Positions 7,040-13,930 of a DNA stretch of 15,472 bases are shown here, one piece after another. Origin of the DNA: an uncultured bacterium (GTDB lineage: Bacteria; UBA4055). Where the stretch lies: positions 1 to 15,472 of the forward strand of contig CALMWI010000116.1 in the NCBI GenBank assembly GCA_937873545.1. Reading direction: 5' to 3'. A program made the position numbers and the translations under genes. Position 1 is the first letter of the stretch, and each line of letters begins with the position of its first letter. The notes below the pieces were generated by a model. It did not search any database and had not been told where the DNA came from. It was given only the letters and a program-made list of their open reading frames with translations.

Positions 7040-7745
7040 TTATGATTTTATGCAGAATTTCAGATCGATCACGGCTGATGAATTCAGACAGATGGGAGTA
7101 AAATTCTTCGCTAACGAGTGCGGTTCGCAGAAAAGATATCTTGTTTACTGGAGCCCGAAAGAAGATTTTGCTAACTTCGGAATAGGTCATTTTATCTGGC
7201 TAAAAGCAGGAAGCAGACTGCCTTTTGTCGAGCAGTTTCCAGAGCTTATAGCTTTCTATCTTGAAAAGAACGAGCCTGTCCCCGAATTTATAAAAAGGCA
7301 TAAATTTACCGGATGTCCGTGGAACAACAGAGACGAACTGGATGGCGATCCCGTGAAAGATGTGATAATAGACTGGCTGGCTTCAACGACCTATATACAG
7401 GCCGGGTTTATAATTTTTAAAGCGATGGATTCAATAAATGAGATCCTGGAGCTTAATCCGCATATTGTGACAGCAGTGAAAGAGCTTTCTAAAACAGCTG
7501 AGGGGAGGTTCGCTGTGGTCGATTACCTTAACTTTAAAGGAACCGGACTTGATCCTGCTGAGCGGCTTAAAGGTGAAGGGTGGGGCCTTTTACATGTTCT
7601 CGAAGGCATGAAATTACCTGATCTCGACAGCTTTATCACTTCCGCTAAAGAAGTGCTTACACGCAGAGTGAATAACTATACCGATGAGAGGAATGACCTT
7701 TCCTTCCTAGACGGCTGGATCAAGAGGATTGATGGCTATAAATAA
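7032..7745 (+). CDS. Conserved protein of unknown function with lysozyme-like motif
   Basis: This is a 237-residue soluble protein without signal peptide or membrane segment. I do not recognise a named family. Distinctive blocks are NECGSQKRYLVYW with E29 (28-40), FANFGIGHFIWLKAG (46-60), FTGCPWNNRDELDGD (92-106), and YLNFKGTG plus ERLKGEGWGLLHVLEGM (165-193). The order of a conserved Glu, then 20-25 residues later a G-I-G-H strand, resembles the E...TIGYGH arrangement of T4/GH24-type lysozymes. The trailing GWGLLHVLE helix is also lysozyme-superfamily-like. This is motif resemblance only, and a cytosolic muramidase would be unexpected. The ATG overlaps the cyclo-ligase stop by 8 bp, so the two are co-translated. 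Only an AT-rich gap follows before the dapB promoter. Confidence 0.7.
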   Translation: MANYDFMQNFRSITADEFRQMGVKFFANECGSQKRYLVYWSPKEDFANFGIGHFIWLKAGSRLPFVEQFPELIAFYLEKNEPVPEFIKRHKFTGCPWNNRDELDGDPVKDVIIDWLASTTYIQAGFIIFKAMDSINEILELNPHIVTAVKELSKTAEGRFAVVDYLNFKGTGLDPAERLKGEGWGLLHVLEGMKLPDLDSFITSAKEVLTRRVNNYTDERNDLSFLDGWIKRIDGYK

Positions 7746-7782
7746 ATATTACTGAATGAAATAACTTTAAACTTTATTCCTC

Positions 7783-7811
7783 TTGAATTAACTGCAACAA
7801 AATTATATATT
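7783..7811 (+). promoter_or_regulatory. Sigma70-type promoter of dapB
   Basis: TTGAAT (7783-7788) and TATATT (7806-7811) are separated by exactly 17 bp. The predicted transcription start, near 7818, is about 26 bp before the dapB ATG. This is the best promoter match in the window and sits in the only sizeable gap between the two plus-strand operons. Confidence 0.65.
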
Positions 7812-7843
7812 ATCGTAAGACGGATAAAATTCGGGGGTGGGGT

Positions 7844-8602
7844 ATGATCAACATAGCTCTTTGCGGCGGCTACGGCAAGATGGGAAAGGCGATTACAGAA
7901 TTGTGTGAAAATTCCGACCGCTTTAACATTTCATACATAATCGAAACGCCCGAAAAATGCCTTCTGACAGATTTGGGCATGGGCGTAAGACTAGTCGATG
8001 TCATTGATCACGAAGACATTGACATAGTTGTAGATTTCACTTCAAAAAAATCATGCATGGAGCATCTGAAGCTAAGCGTCGAGAACAAAAAACCGTTCCT
8101 GACAGGGATCACAGGCTTTTCAGAAGAGGAAATGTCGGAGATAAAAATTTTCGCTGCAAAGGGAAGGGTTTTCTATTCGCCGAATTTTTCACTCGGGATT
8201 CATATACTTGGCAAACTGCTGAATACGATATCTGATCTCGCAAAAGACGATTATGACATTGAAATACTGGAAATGCATCATAACCAGAAAGTTGACGCTC
8301 CAAGCGGAACGGCCTTAAAGCTCAGGGATATTCTGATGAAAAAAAATCCCGGCTACTCCACTATTTACGGCAGAAAGGGAACTTATGAACCTCGCAGAAG
8401 ATCCGAAATAGCTATCCATACACTAAGAGGCGGCGATGTTGTCGGAGACCATAAAGTCATATTCGCAGGTAACGGCGAAAGACTGGAGCTTACCCATAAA
8501 GCCATTTCCCGGAAAACTTTCGCGTCCGGCGTGTTCAAAGCCGTAGAATTTCTGATAGCTCAGAAGGAAAATAAACTTTACGGAATGGAAGATCTATTTT
8601 AG
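7844..8602 (+). CDS. dapB: 4-hydroxy-tetrahydrodipicolinate reductase
   Basis: The enzyme reduces 4-hydroxy-tetrahydrodipicolinate with NAD(P)H in the diaminopimelate/lysine pathway, which feeds peptidoglycan and protein synthesis. The 252 residues match the family length. Residues 1-125 are the Rossmann domain with CGGYGKMGKA (7-16), VVDFTSKKS (62-70) and LTGITGFS (86-93, usually IGTTG). Residues about 125-225 are the substrate domain: EMHHNQKVDAPSGTA (143-157) holds the catalytic H145-H146/K149 region, and IHTLRGGDVVGDH (191-203) and HKAISRKTFASG (218-229) follow. A very G-rich leader (GGGGGTGGGG) before the ATG provides the ribosome site. It is first in an operon with the lipoprotein gene 9 bp downstream. 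No other lysine-pathway gene is in the window. Confidence 0.97.
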   Translation: MINIALCGGYGKMGKAITELCENSDRFNISYIIETPEKCLLTDLGMGVRLVDVIDHEDIDIVVDFTSKKSCMEHLKLSVENKKPFLTGITGFSEEEMSEIKIFAAKGRVFYSPNFSLGIHILGKLLNTISDLAKDDYDIEILEMHHNQKVDAPSGTALKLRDILMKKNPGYSTIYGRKGTYEPRRRSEIAIHTLRGGDVVGDHKVIFAGNGERLELTHKAISRKTFASGVFKAVEFLIAQKENKLYGMEDLF

Positions 8603-8611
8603 GTATAAATT

Positions 8612-9148
8612 ATGCGTATTTTTATTTCTTTAATATTTCTTGTTCTGATAACATCGTGCACAGTTAAGATACCGGACATCAAGATCACCGGAGAAAAGAC
8701 AGCTCTTGAGAATCAGGTGATGGGCGAATATGCCAAGATCAAAGAGGACGCATGGATGATAGCTTCCGAAAGAGGTTCGGGCGACATTAAGATCACGGCA
8801 GACAGACGGGATGTTGTTGAAGCTGTCAGGGACAGGGAATTCTTCAAAGACGATCTAAATGAGCTCAAAATAAAGGGTATATTCGGCGAGAATCAGAAGG
8901 GTCTGCTCGAAATAGTTGATCAGAACGAGCTTGATAAATTGGATAAGATAAATAAAGAGAACGCCGCCGTTGTTTTTGACAAGGAGAATAAGGCCAGAGC
9001 GCTCATAATGCAGCGCATAATCGAAACCGATGTAAAATTTAATTCCGCGCCTGATGAAGTTTATGAATCTTTTTTTAATATGAACCTGTCAGAATCTCCT
9101 GACAAGACCTATTACCGTAATAAAAAAGGCGAATGGGTCAGAAAATAG
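8612..9148 (+). CDS. Small lipoprotein, DUF1318/YdbL-like
   Basis: This 178-residue protein starts with a lipoprotein signal (hydrophobic residues 3-14, lipobox LITSC with C16 as the lipidated residue), so it should be anchored in a periplasm-facing membrane. The mature part is highly charged and helical. Residues about 65-145 (VRDREFFKDDLNELKIKG, IFGENQKGLLEIVD, then NKENAAVVFDKENKARALIMQR) resemble the DUF1318/YdbL domain in pattern: a GEn..Gyl block followed by an N-x-x-R helix. In proteobacteria YdbL sits beside YdbH and YnbE, linked to outer-membrane lipid homeostasis; neither partner is visible here. The gene follows dapB by 9 bp with only a weak ribosome site, so it is probably co-transcribed. 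The lipoprotein call is firm; the family assignment is from memory of motifs. Confidence 0.75.
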   Translation: MRIFISLIFLVLITSCTVKIPDIKITGEKTALENQVMGEYAKIKEDAWMIASERGSGDIKITADRRDVVEAVRDREFFKDDLNELKIKGIFGENQKGLLEIVDQNELDKLDKINKENAAVVFDKENKARALIMQRIIETDVKFNSAPDEVYESFFNMNLSESPDKTYYRNKKGEWVRK

Positions 9149-9150
9149 TC

Positions 9151-9197
9151 CGGGTTCAGGATCATCGATCATCATATTTCATATAAAAGCGAACCCG
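9151..9197. repeat. Short inverted repeat after the dapB operon
   Basis: CGGGTTC (9151-9157) and GAACCCG (9191-9197) form a perfect 7-bp stem with a 33-nt loop, starting 3 bp after the lipoprotein stop codon. There is no T-run after it, so it is not a classic intrinsic terminator. It may contribute to 3' end formation or be chance. Confidence 0.35.
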
Positions 9198-9309
9198 TTA
9201 CCGTCTTTACCCGCCGGTACGAAACCCGCTATAAACAAGCAATTGAATTAATGTGCCAGGGTGAGTTTTTAGATGAATTTATGATGATTCGCTTTACGAC
9301 GCCTTTTTC

Positions 9310-9350
9310 TTTGTCACTTTCTTAGCGGGCGTGCAAAAGAAAGTGAGAAA
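9310..9350. terminator. Hairpin between convergent genes
   Basis: A 14-bp stem with one mismatch (9310-9323 with 9337-9350) includes the perfect 9-bp arms CACTTTCTT and AAGAAAGTG around a 13-nt GC-rich loop. It lies between the convergent lipoprotein and kinase genes, 6 bp from the kinase stop codon, so it can serve transcripts from either side. The usual T-run is missing on both strands. A dispersed palindromic repeat is the main alternative. Confidence 0.55.
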
Positions 9351-9355
9351 ACAAA

Positions 9356-12300
9356 CTATAATTTATTATAATACTCGATTATCTTTTTACCGCGCCTGAA
9401 AAAATAAGCCGATTCGAACAGCTTTAACTGAACATCATCCATATTCTCATAAAGATAGTTTTTTATCTCTTCGTAAGATTCGATAAATCTCTTCATCTTT
9501 TCTTTCGGAGTATTGATCATCAGTGCATACTCCATAAAAGGTATCAGCGTATAAATGTTTATCATTATATAACCTGATATATAAAGCTTTCTCGAAAACT
9601 CAAAAATCGGATCGAACAGGCTGCGGTCTTTAGTCATCATGAATTTTGTAGTAAGAAGAGCAAGGTGCTCACCTGTACATTCGGGATTAAAAAACCTCGG
9701 TTCTATCTCCCCTATGACCCTCTTTGGATCAGGCAGAGACCGGTGCTCTTTCATGTAGTGAAGGATCATCATAGGCGTCTCTAATTCGAGATGACCTGAT
9801 AATACTTCATCAACCCTGTCGGGTGACCATCTGTAACATATGTTATACTCGTAATATTTTTCGATGAACTCCTTCATTTTATCAAAAACATCATGAGAGA
9901 TAGTATTAAATGATCTCAGATTCTCGGCATCCTTCAGAGCTTCCTCTCTGGAGAAAACTTCAGGAAAATATTTCGACACCCTGTCATAATGCCTTAAAAG
10001 TTCGTTATCCGGAATAGCCCTGAAGTATAGATATGCTTTTCTGATCGTAGATTTGGCTGTTTTAAGATCGCCCTTCCGATGCTGAAGAATAAATTCGTTT
10101 GTCAGATATAAAATGTACTGGGAAAGCTCATTTTTTTCTTTGGCCTGCCGCCTTGTTTCCTGAACAAGAGTAATAACTTCACCGAGAGGATAATACAGGT
10201 TGGCTTTCGTTATAGCTATATCACCTATATCTTCTGTCGTAAGTTCCTTCCTCAGCTTCTGCTTCAGATGAACCTTTTTTTCATCCCAGTAAAGTGATTT
10301 CTCGTAATTTCCCCTGTAATAATAGTATGTCGAAAGCGTAGAATACATCAGGAACATATTATCTATATCTTTAAGCTTATATGCAGTCTCAAGACCGAAA
10401 GTAAGCCTTTCAGCGTAATCTCCTTTCAGGCAGCTCTTTTCAACCAGCAGTCCGATCGCTTTCAGAAGGTAAAAATAATTATTGTTGTACAGCTGCGCTT
10501 TTATATGTTCGCTTATAAATCCGGATAGAGATTTTTCGTATTCTTCTTTCCATTCGATCGTACCGTAAACGAACTTGAGCGTGTTAAGAATATTAGGATA
10601 CTCAAATGTTCCGTTTTTTTCTTTTTCGTACTTCCTTTCAAGCAGATCTATTATCTCAGTGCCCTGATTAAAATACTCTCCTGTTTTGAGCAGCTTTTCA
10701 ATATAGTCAAACAGTTCTTTAAAAAGCTCGGCAGATGTAAGCTCGCCTTCCATGACCGGTAAAGCATTTTTCACGAAATCGACCGCGTTATACTTATCCT
10801 TTTCCGGATCGAAAACTCTGAATTTCAGTCTTATAAAGCTCAGTTTGTTGCTTATATCCCTGTCTTTCTTTTTATACAGACGATCCAGACTTTCTGTAAC
10901 TTTTGCGCATTTTTCAGGATCCTTCTTAAAAAGATAGTATGCATAGTTAACCTCCAGCCTGAAACGGAGTTCTTTGTCCGAAGCTATTTTAAGACTGTTA
11001 AGCAGCAGATAATACAGATTATCGTTCGTGTCGGATTTTAGCATCTTGTCTATATACTTGCCTACAACACCCAGATTATGTTTGCTTTTATTATTGCTGA
11101 TAGCTTTGAGCAGCATAACGGCATATTGGCTGAACTTATCGTCATGAGATAGTGAAGATATATCGGTGTACAGCTGGATAAGTTCCTCTTTAGTTGTTTT
11201 TTTAAATACATAATTCTTAACTTCGCTCCTGATCGCTTTGTACAGACCGTTGTATCCGCTTATTACTTCATGGTTGACCATTTTATTCAAAGCTCTTTTA
11301 AGATCAAATTCGCTTAGCTTAATAAATCTCTGTATTTCATCCAGATTCAGCTTGTTAAAAGTCGCACATAAAAGTTTAAGAATCGATAATTCATCTCCGT
11401 CAAGACTGTCAATGATACTTTTAACAGATTTTCCCGATTTTGATTTTAATATCTCATTGAATTTTTCATGATCTCTGAAAAGAAGGAGCCCCGAAACATA
11501 ATTAAGAACTCCGGTTTGAAAGAATTCATCAAAATACATCATGAGCTTTCTGAAGTTCCCGCCCGTATGATCATAAATTTTCTTCGAAAAATCCGGAGGA
11601 AGAGAACCGATCTTTCCTAAAAATACTTCTATCACATGCTGAGTCTCCGCATACGAAAGCATCGGCAATTCTATCTTGGGAATATCCGGGTCAAATTCCA
11701 TAAGTTTTAAGCTTTGTGCCACCGTATCGTTCATTTTGTCAGTCGCTATGGAGATCAGAATAAACAGGTTGCCCGTATTCTTGTTTATATTGAACAGCCT
11801 GTTGACAAAGCGGATGGATTCAATATCGTATCTTTCATAATTGTCGAGAAGTACCGTCAGCTTAACTTCTCTTGTGTCGGAGCATTTTGTAATTATGCTT
11901 ATTATATCATCGTATATGTATGAAAAATCCTGCTCCTTTTCTATTATCGAGTCAAGCTCTTTATTAATAATCTCATACTCTTTTTCAAGATCAATATCTG
12001 CCCTATAGAGATTGAATATTTTCCTCAGCAGCAGCTTTCCGATAAAAAAATCTTCACTGGTGTTATCATCAAGGTATATTTTTAACACTTTCTCCAGATT
12101 CAGTGATGACTGGAAAACAAGCTGATTCAGCATTTTTGTCTTACCGGTTCCCGAGTGCCCTGTCAGCAGAACCGATCTGCCTTCTTTTTTTAAAAGGCAG
12201 TTGTCTCTTAGGGTTTTAAGCTGGTTGAACTCGTTTTCTCTCAGGATGAATTTCGGATTGTTCATAAATGAAGTTATGTGATGAACTGCAGGAATTTTAA

Positions 12301-13177
12301 AATTTGTCCCGAATATCCTGTTGAGCCCGATTATAGCTTCAACGGCTGACGATATCCTTGTTCCCGGATTTTTTTCGGTAAGCTGGGAAATGAAGGATTT
12401 TATTTTTTTATCCCTGAAGGATTCCAGAAGCTCTTTATTTTTTTCGTATTCCGCATTTATGGCAGAAAGGATGCTTCCTTTACCTATGCTTTCTGCGCCG
12501 GAGTCATCGATCCCCTTATTTACATGGATCAGTGTGATGCCCAGTGAATACAGATCGATCTTAGGTGATATCTTTGTCGGGTCGAGAAAGAACTCGGGAG
12601 CGATATAAGACAATGTTCCTTTTGCGCTTATATTCTGATTATTATGCTTTTTGATCTCAGACAAACCGAAATCCAGTATTTTTACCGAAGGTTCTTTCCC
12701 TTTATTGATTATAAAAATATTTTCAGGCTTGATATCGAAATGTATAATATTATTGGAGTGAAGATAGTTTAATCCGTCCAGTATCTGATACACTATCATT
12801 GGAAACTGGGTGCTGTTCGGGTTCGATTTTACATAATCCCTCAGATCCAGTCCCTGAAGATAATCCATCGTATAATAATATTTATCAAGTTTATTATCGT
12901 AGCCGAAATCATATACGCTTATAATGTTTTTATGATGCAGAGACTTTATGATCGTAAATTCGTCTTTAATCGATTCCAGGATATCATTGAACTGAACTTT
13001 GGCTTCTGCTGAAATGGCAATGAGTTTGAGAGCAAGATCATAACCGGTGGCGACTGTTTTAACATGATAGATAACTCCCTGCGCTCCGCTGCCCAGAATT
13101 TTTTCAACCTTGTATAGAGAATCTATTACTTTACCTTTGCTTAACAAATTACGAACCCTCACCGTATTTTGTATCAA
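9356..13177 (-). CDS. Ser/Thr protein kinase fused to AAA-type ATPase and helical repeats
   Basis: This is a very large (1273-residue), apparently soluble signalling protein. Residues about 21-290 are a Hanks-type kinase: glycine loop GSGAQG (29-34), K51, E73, catalytic loop HFDIKPEN (146-153), DFG (169-171), APE (193-195), D208 and R274. The usual HRD is HFD, so it is a non-RD kinase, but the catalytic Asp, Lys and Asn remain. Residues about 310-620 are an ATPase module with Walker A GHSGTGKT (340-347) and Walker B TVLLDN with D445. The rest is alpha-helical, TPR-like (for example YYYYRGNYEKSLYWDEKK). The plan resembles PknK/MalT-type STAND regulators but lacks an obvious C-terminal DNA-binding, GAF or histidine-kinase domain. 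Starts are uncertain: 13177 is a TTG without ribosome site, while GTG 13162 or TTG 13147 (preceded by GAGGG) may be real. Confidence 0.88.
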   Translation of the reverse strand: MIQNTVRVRNLLSKGKVIDSLYKVEKILGSGAQGVIYHVKTVATGYDLALKLIAISAEAKVQFNDILESIKDEFTIIKSLHHKNIISVYDFGYDNKLDKYYYTMDYLQGLDLRDYVKSNPNSTQFPMIVYQILDGLNYLHSNNIIHFDIKPENIFIINKGKEPSVKILDFGLSEIKKHNNQNISAKGTLSYIAPEFFLDPTKISPKIDLYSLGITLIHVNKGIDDSGAESIGKGSILSAINAEYEKNKELLESFRDKKIKSFISQLTEKNPGTRISSAVEAIIGLNRIFGTNFKIPAVHHITSFMNNPKFILRENEFNQLKTLRDNCLLKKEGRSVLLTGHSGTGKTKMLNQLVFQSSLNLEKVLKIYLDDNTSEDFFIGKLLLRKIFNLYRADIDLEKEYEIINKELDSIIEKEQDFSYIYDDIISIITKCSDTREVKLTVLLDNYERYDIESIRFVNRLFNINKNTGNLFILISIATDKMNDTVAQSLKLMEFDPDIPKIELPMLSYAETQHVIEVFLGKIGSLPPDFSKKIYDHTGGNFRKLMMYFDEFFQTGVLNYVSGLLLFRDHEKFNEILKSKSGKSVKSIIDSLDGDELSILKLLCATFNKLNLDEIQRFIKLSEFDLKRALNKMVNHEVISGYNGLYKAIRSEVKNYVFKKTTKEELIQLYTDISSLSHDDKFSQYAVMLLKAISNNKSKHNLGVVGKYIDKMLKSDTNDNLYYLLLNSLKIASDKELRFRLEVNYAYYLFKKDPEKCAKVTESLDRLYKKKDRDISNKLSFIRLKFRVFDPEKDKYNAVDFVKNALPVMEGELTSAELFKELFDYIEKLLKTGEYFNQGTEIIDLLERKYEKEKNGTFEYPNILNTLKFVYGTIEWKEEYEKSLSGFISEHIKAQLYNNNYFYLLKAIGLLVEKSCLKGDYAERLTFGLETAYKLKDIDNMFLMYSTLSTYYYYRGNYEKSLYWDEKKVHLKQKLRKELTTEDIGDIAITKANLYYPLGEVITLVQETRRQAKEKNELSQYILYLTNEFILQHRKGDLKTAKSTIRKAYLYFRAIPDNELLRHYDRVSKYFPEVFSREEALKDAENLRSFNTISHDVFDKMKEFIEKYYEYNICYRWSPDRVDEVLSGHLELETPMMILHYMKEHRSLPDPKRVIGEIEPRFFNPECTGEHLALLTTKFMMTKDRSLFDPIFEFSRKLYISGYIMINIYTLIPFMEYALMINTPKEKMKRFIESYEEIKNYLYENMDDVQLKLFESAYFFRRGKKIIEYYNKL

Positions 13178-13224
13178 TATACATATGCCGTCAGCTTTCG
13201 GGTGTGTTCTGCGTCACAATTTGA

Positions 13225-13253
13225 AATATAGTTCAATTTAGTCTCGTAAACAA
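13225..13253 (-). promoter_or_regulatory. Candidate promoter of the kinase-ATPase gene
   Basis: On the minus strand, TTGTTT (13248-13253) and TATATT (13225-13230) are 17 bp apart. They sit between the terminator of the upstream gene and the kinase start, so the kinase is probably its own transcription unit. The -35 match is weak (3 of 6); the -10 is 5 of 6. Confidence 0.45.
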
Positions 13254-13255
13254 AT

Positions 13256-13289
13256 AAAAAAGACCCGCTATAATATACAGGTCTTTTTT
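13256..13289 (-). terminator. Intrinsic terminator after the PUR-HTH gene
   Basis: AAAAAAGACC (13256-13265) and GGTCTTTTTT (13280-13289) form a perfect 10-bp stem around a 14-nt loop. The A-run/T-run flanks let it work in either direction. On the minus strand it begins 26 bp after the stop codon at 13316, and it separates that gene from the kinase gene. Confidence 0.85.
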
Positions 13290-13315
13290 GTATGTGAGGG
13301 CGGAGAGAGATATAT

Positions 13316-13816
13316 TTATCGGGCTTCTATCAGACCCAGCTTTTGAAGCCGGCTTTCTATACCCTTTTGTTTCCTTCCGAAAATTTCTGTAAGATCCTCG
13401 ACCGTTTTTCCGGCTTTAAATAGAAATTCAAGCTTTTCTTCGTCTTCTCTGATCCATTTTTTTCCGGAATTCGGAAATTGGATGTTTTCTTCCTGTTTGA
13501 TCTCTTCGGCAGAAGAAGCGGAAGATTCTGTCTCCAAGTTGGGAAGCGTGTCTTCCTGTATCTGTTCAGGCTCCGTTTCGTTCCCTTTGATCTTTGAAAC
13601 AGCCTGATTGAGAACTTTTGACAGCTTAACAAGATCGTGCTGGAAAAGCATTATCCTGTTTTTCTGATACTCATTCTCGCCGACTTTTCTGCTTTCGGTA
13701 ATTTTTACATACTTTGCGTTATTTTTCGCTTCGAGCAGATTTACAAAGTAAGTTCTGTTACCGGTTTTGAAGTTTGCAGAGTAAACTTCGTTCGTGTTGT
13801 AGTTCTGTTGTTCCAT
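13316..13816 (-). CDS. PUR-alpha/DUF3276-type protein with C-terminal HTH/SANT-like domain
   Basis: This is a 166-residue putative nucleic-acid-binding regulator. Residues about 9-77 match the bacterial PUR-alpha/DUF3276 pattern: VYSANFKTGNRTYFVNLLEA, YVKITESRKV, then a basic strand and the IMLFQHDLVKLSKVLNQAV helix. PUR domains bind single-stranded DNA or RNA; Borrelia BpuR is a studied example. Residues 78-117 are an acidic, Glu/Gln/Ser-rich linker. Residues about 119-166 (GKKWIREDEEKLEFLFKAGK, then LTEIFGRKQKGIESRLQKLG) fit a Myb/SANT-like or sigma70-region-4-like HTH with W121. I know of single-domain DUF3276 proteins; this fused form is less familiar. The ATG is preceded by a good AAGGAG. 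It is a single-gene unit ending in a strong terminator. Gene control by single-strand nucleic-acid binding is inference. Confidence 0.78.
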   Translation of the reverse strand: MEQQNYNTNEVYSANFKTGNRTYFVNLLEAKNNAKYVKITESRKVGENEYQKNRIMLFQHDLVKLSKVLNQAVSKIKGNETEPEQIQEDTLPNLETESSASSAEEIKQEENIQFPNSGKKWIREDEEKLEFLFKAGKTVEDLTEIFGRKQKGIESRLQKLGLIEAR

Positions 13817-13930
13817 TGTGTTTCTCCTTAGTTTTTACATTAGCGGTTTTAGTTAGAACAATGGTATAATAACAACAGATCAGTGTCATCTAGTGACCCT
13901 CAAGTATTTTTTTTCACTTTTTTTTTAAAT
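13817..13930. other. Leader region of the PUR-HTH gene
   Basis: This 114-bp gap holds the AAGGAG ribosome site just upstream of 13816 and an AT-rich segment with possible -10 sequences (TATTAT/TATACC on the minus strand, near 13863-13870). No -35 with normal spacing is convincing. A-rich minus-strand runs follow the stop codon of the glutamine synthetase-like gene, but I see no strong terminator hairpin there. Confidence 0.4.

Noticed and set aside
9158..9175. GATCATC direct repeat around 9159-9172
   Set aside because: Two copies of a 7-mer in AT-rich intergenic DNA; there are too few units to be an array or an operator with any confidence.
9149..9355. Possible small gene or ncRNA between the convergent genes
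   Set aside because: No ORF with a ribosome site and no recognisable RNA fold was found beyond the two inverted repeats.
12321..12608. A 95-codon plus-strand ORF inside the kinase gene
   Set aside because: It is antisense to the kinase domain, where the minus-strand protein has clear conserved motifs.
13357..13632. A 91-codon minus-strand ORF overlapping the PUR-HTH gene in another frame
   Set aside because: Its composition (Arg, Lys and Pro-rich, no motif) is that of a frame shadow; the main frame has family motifs and a ribosome site.
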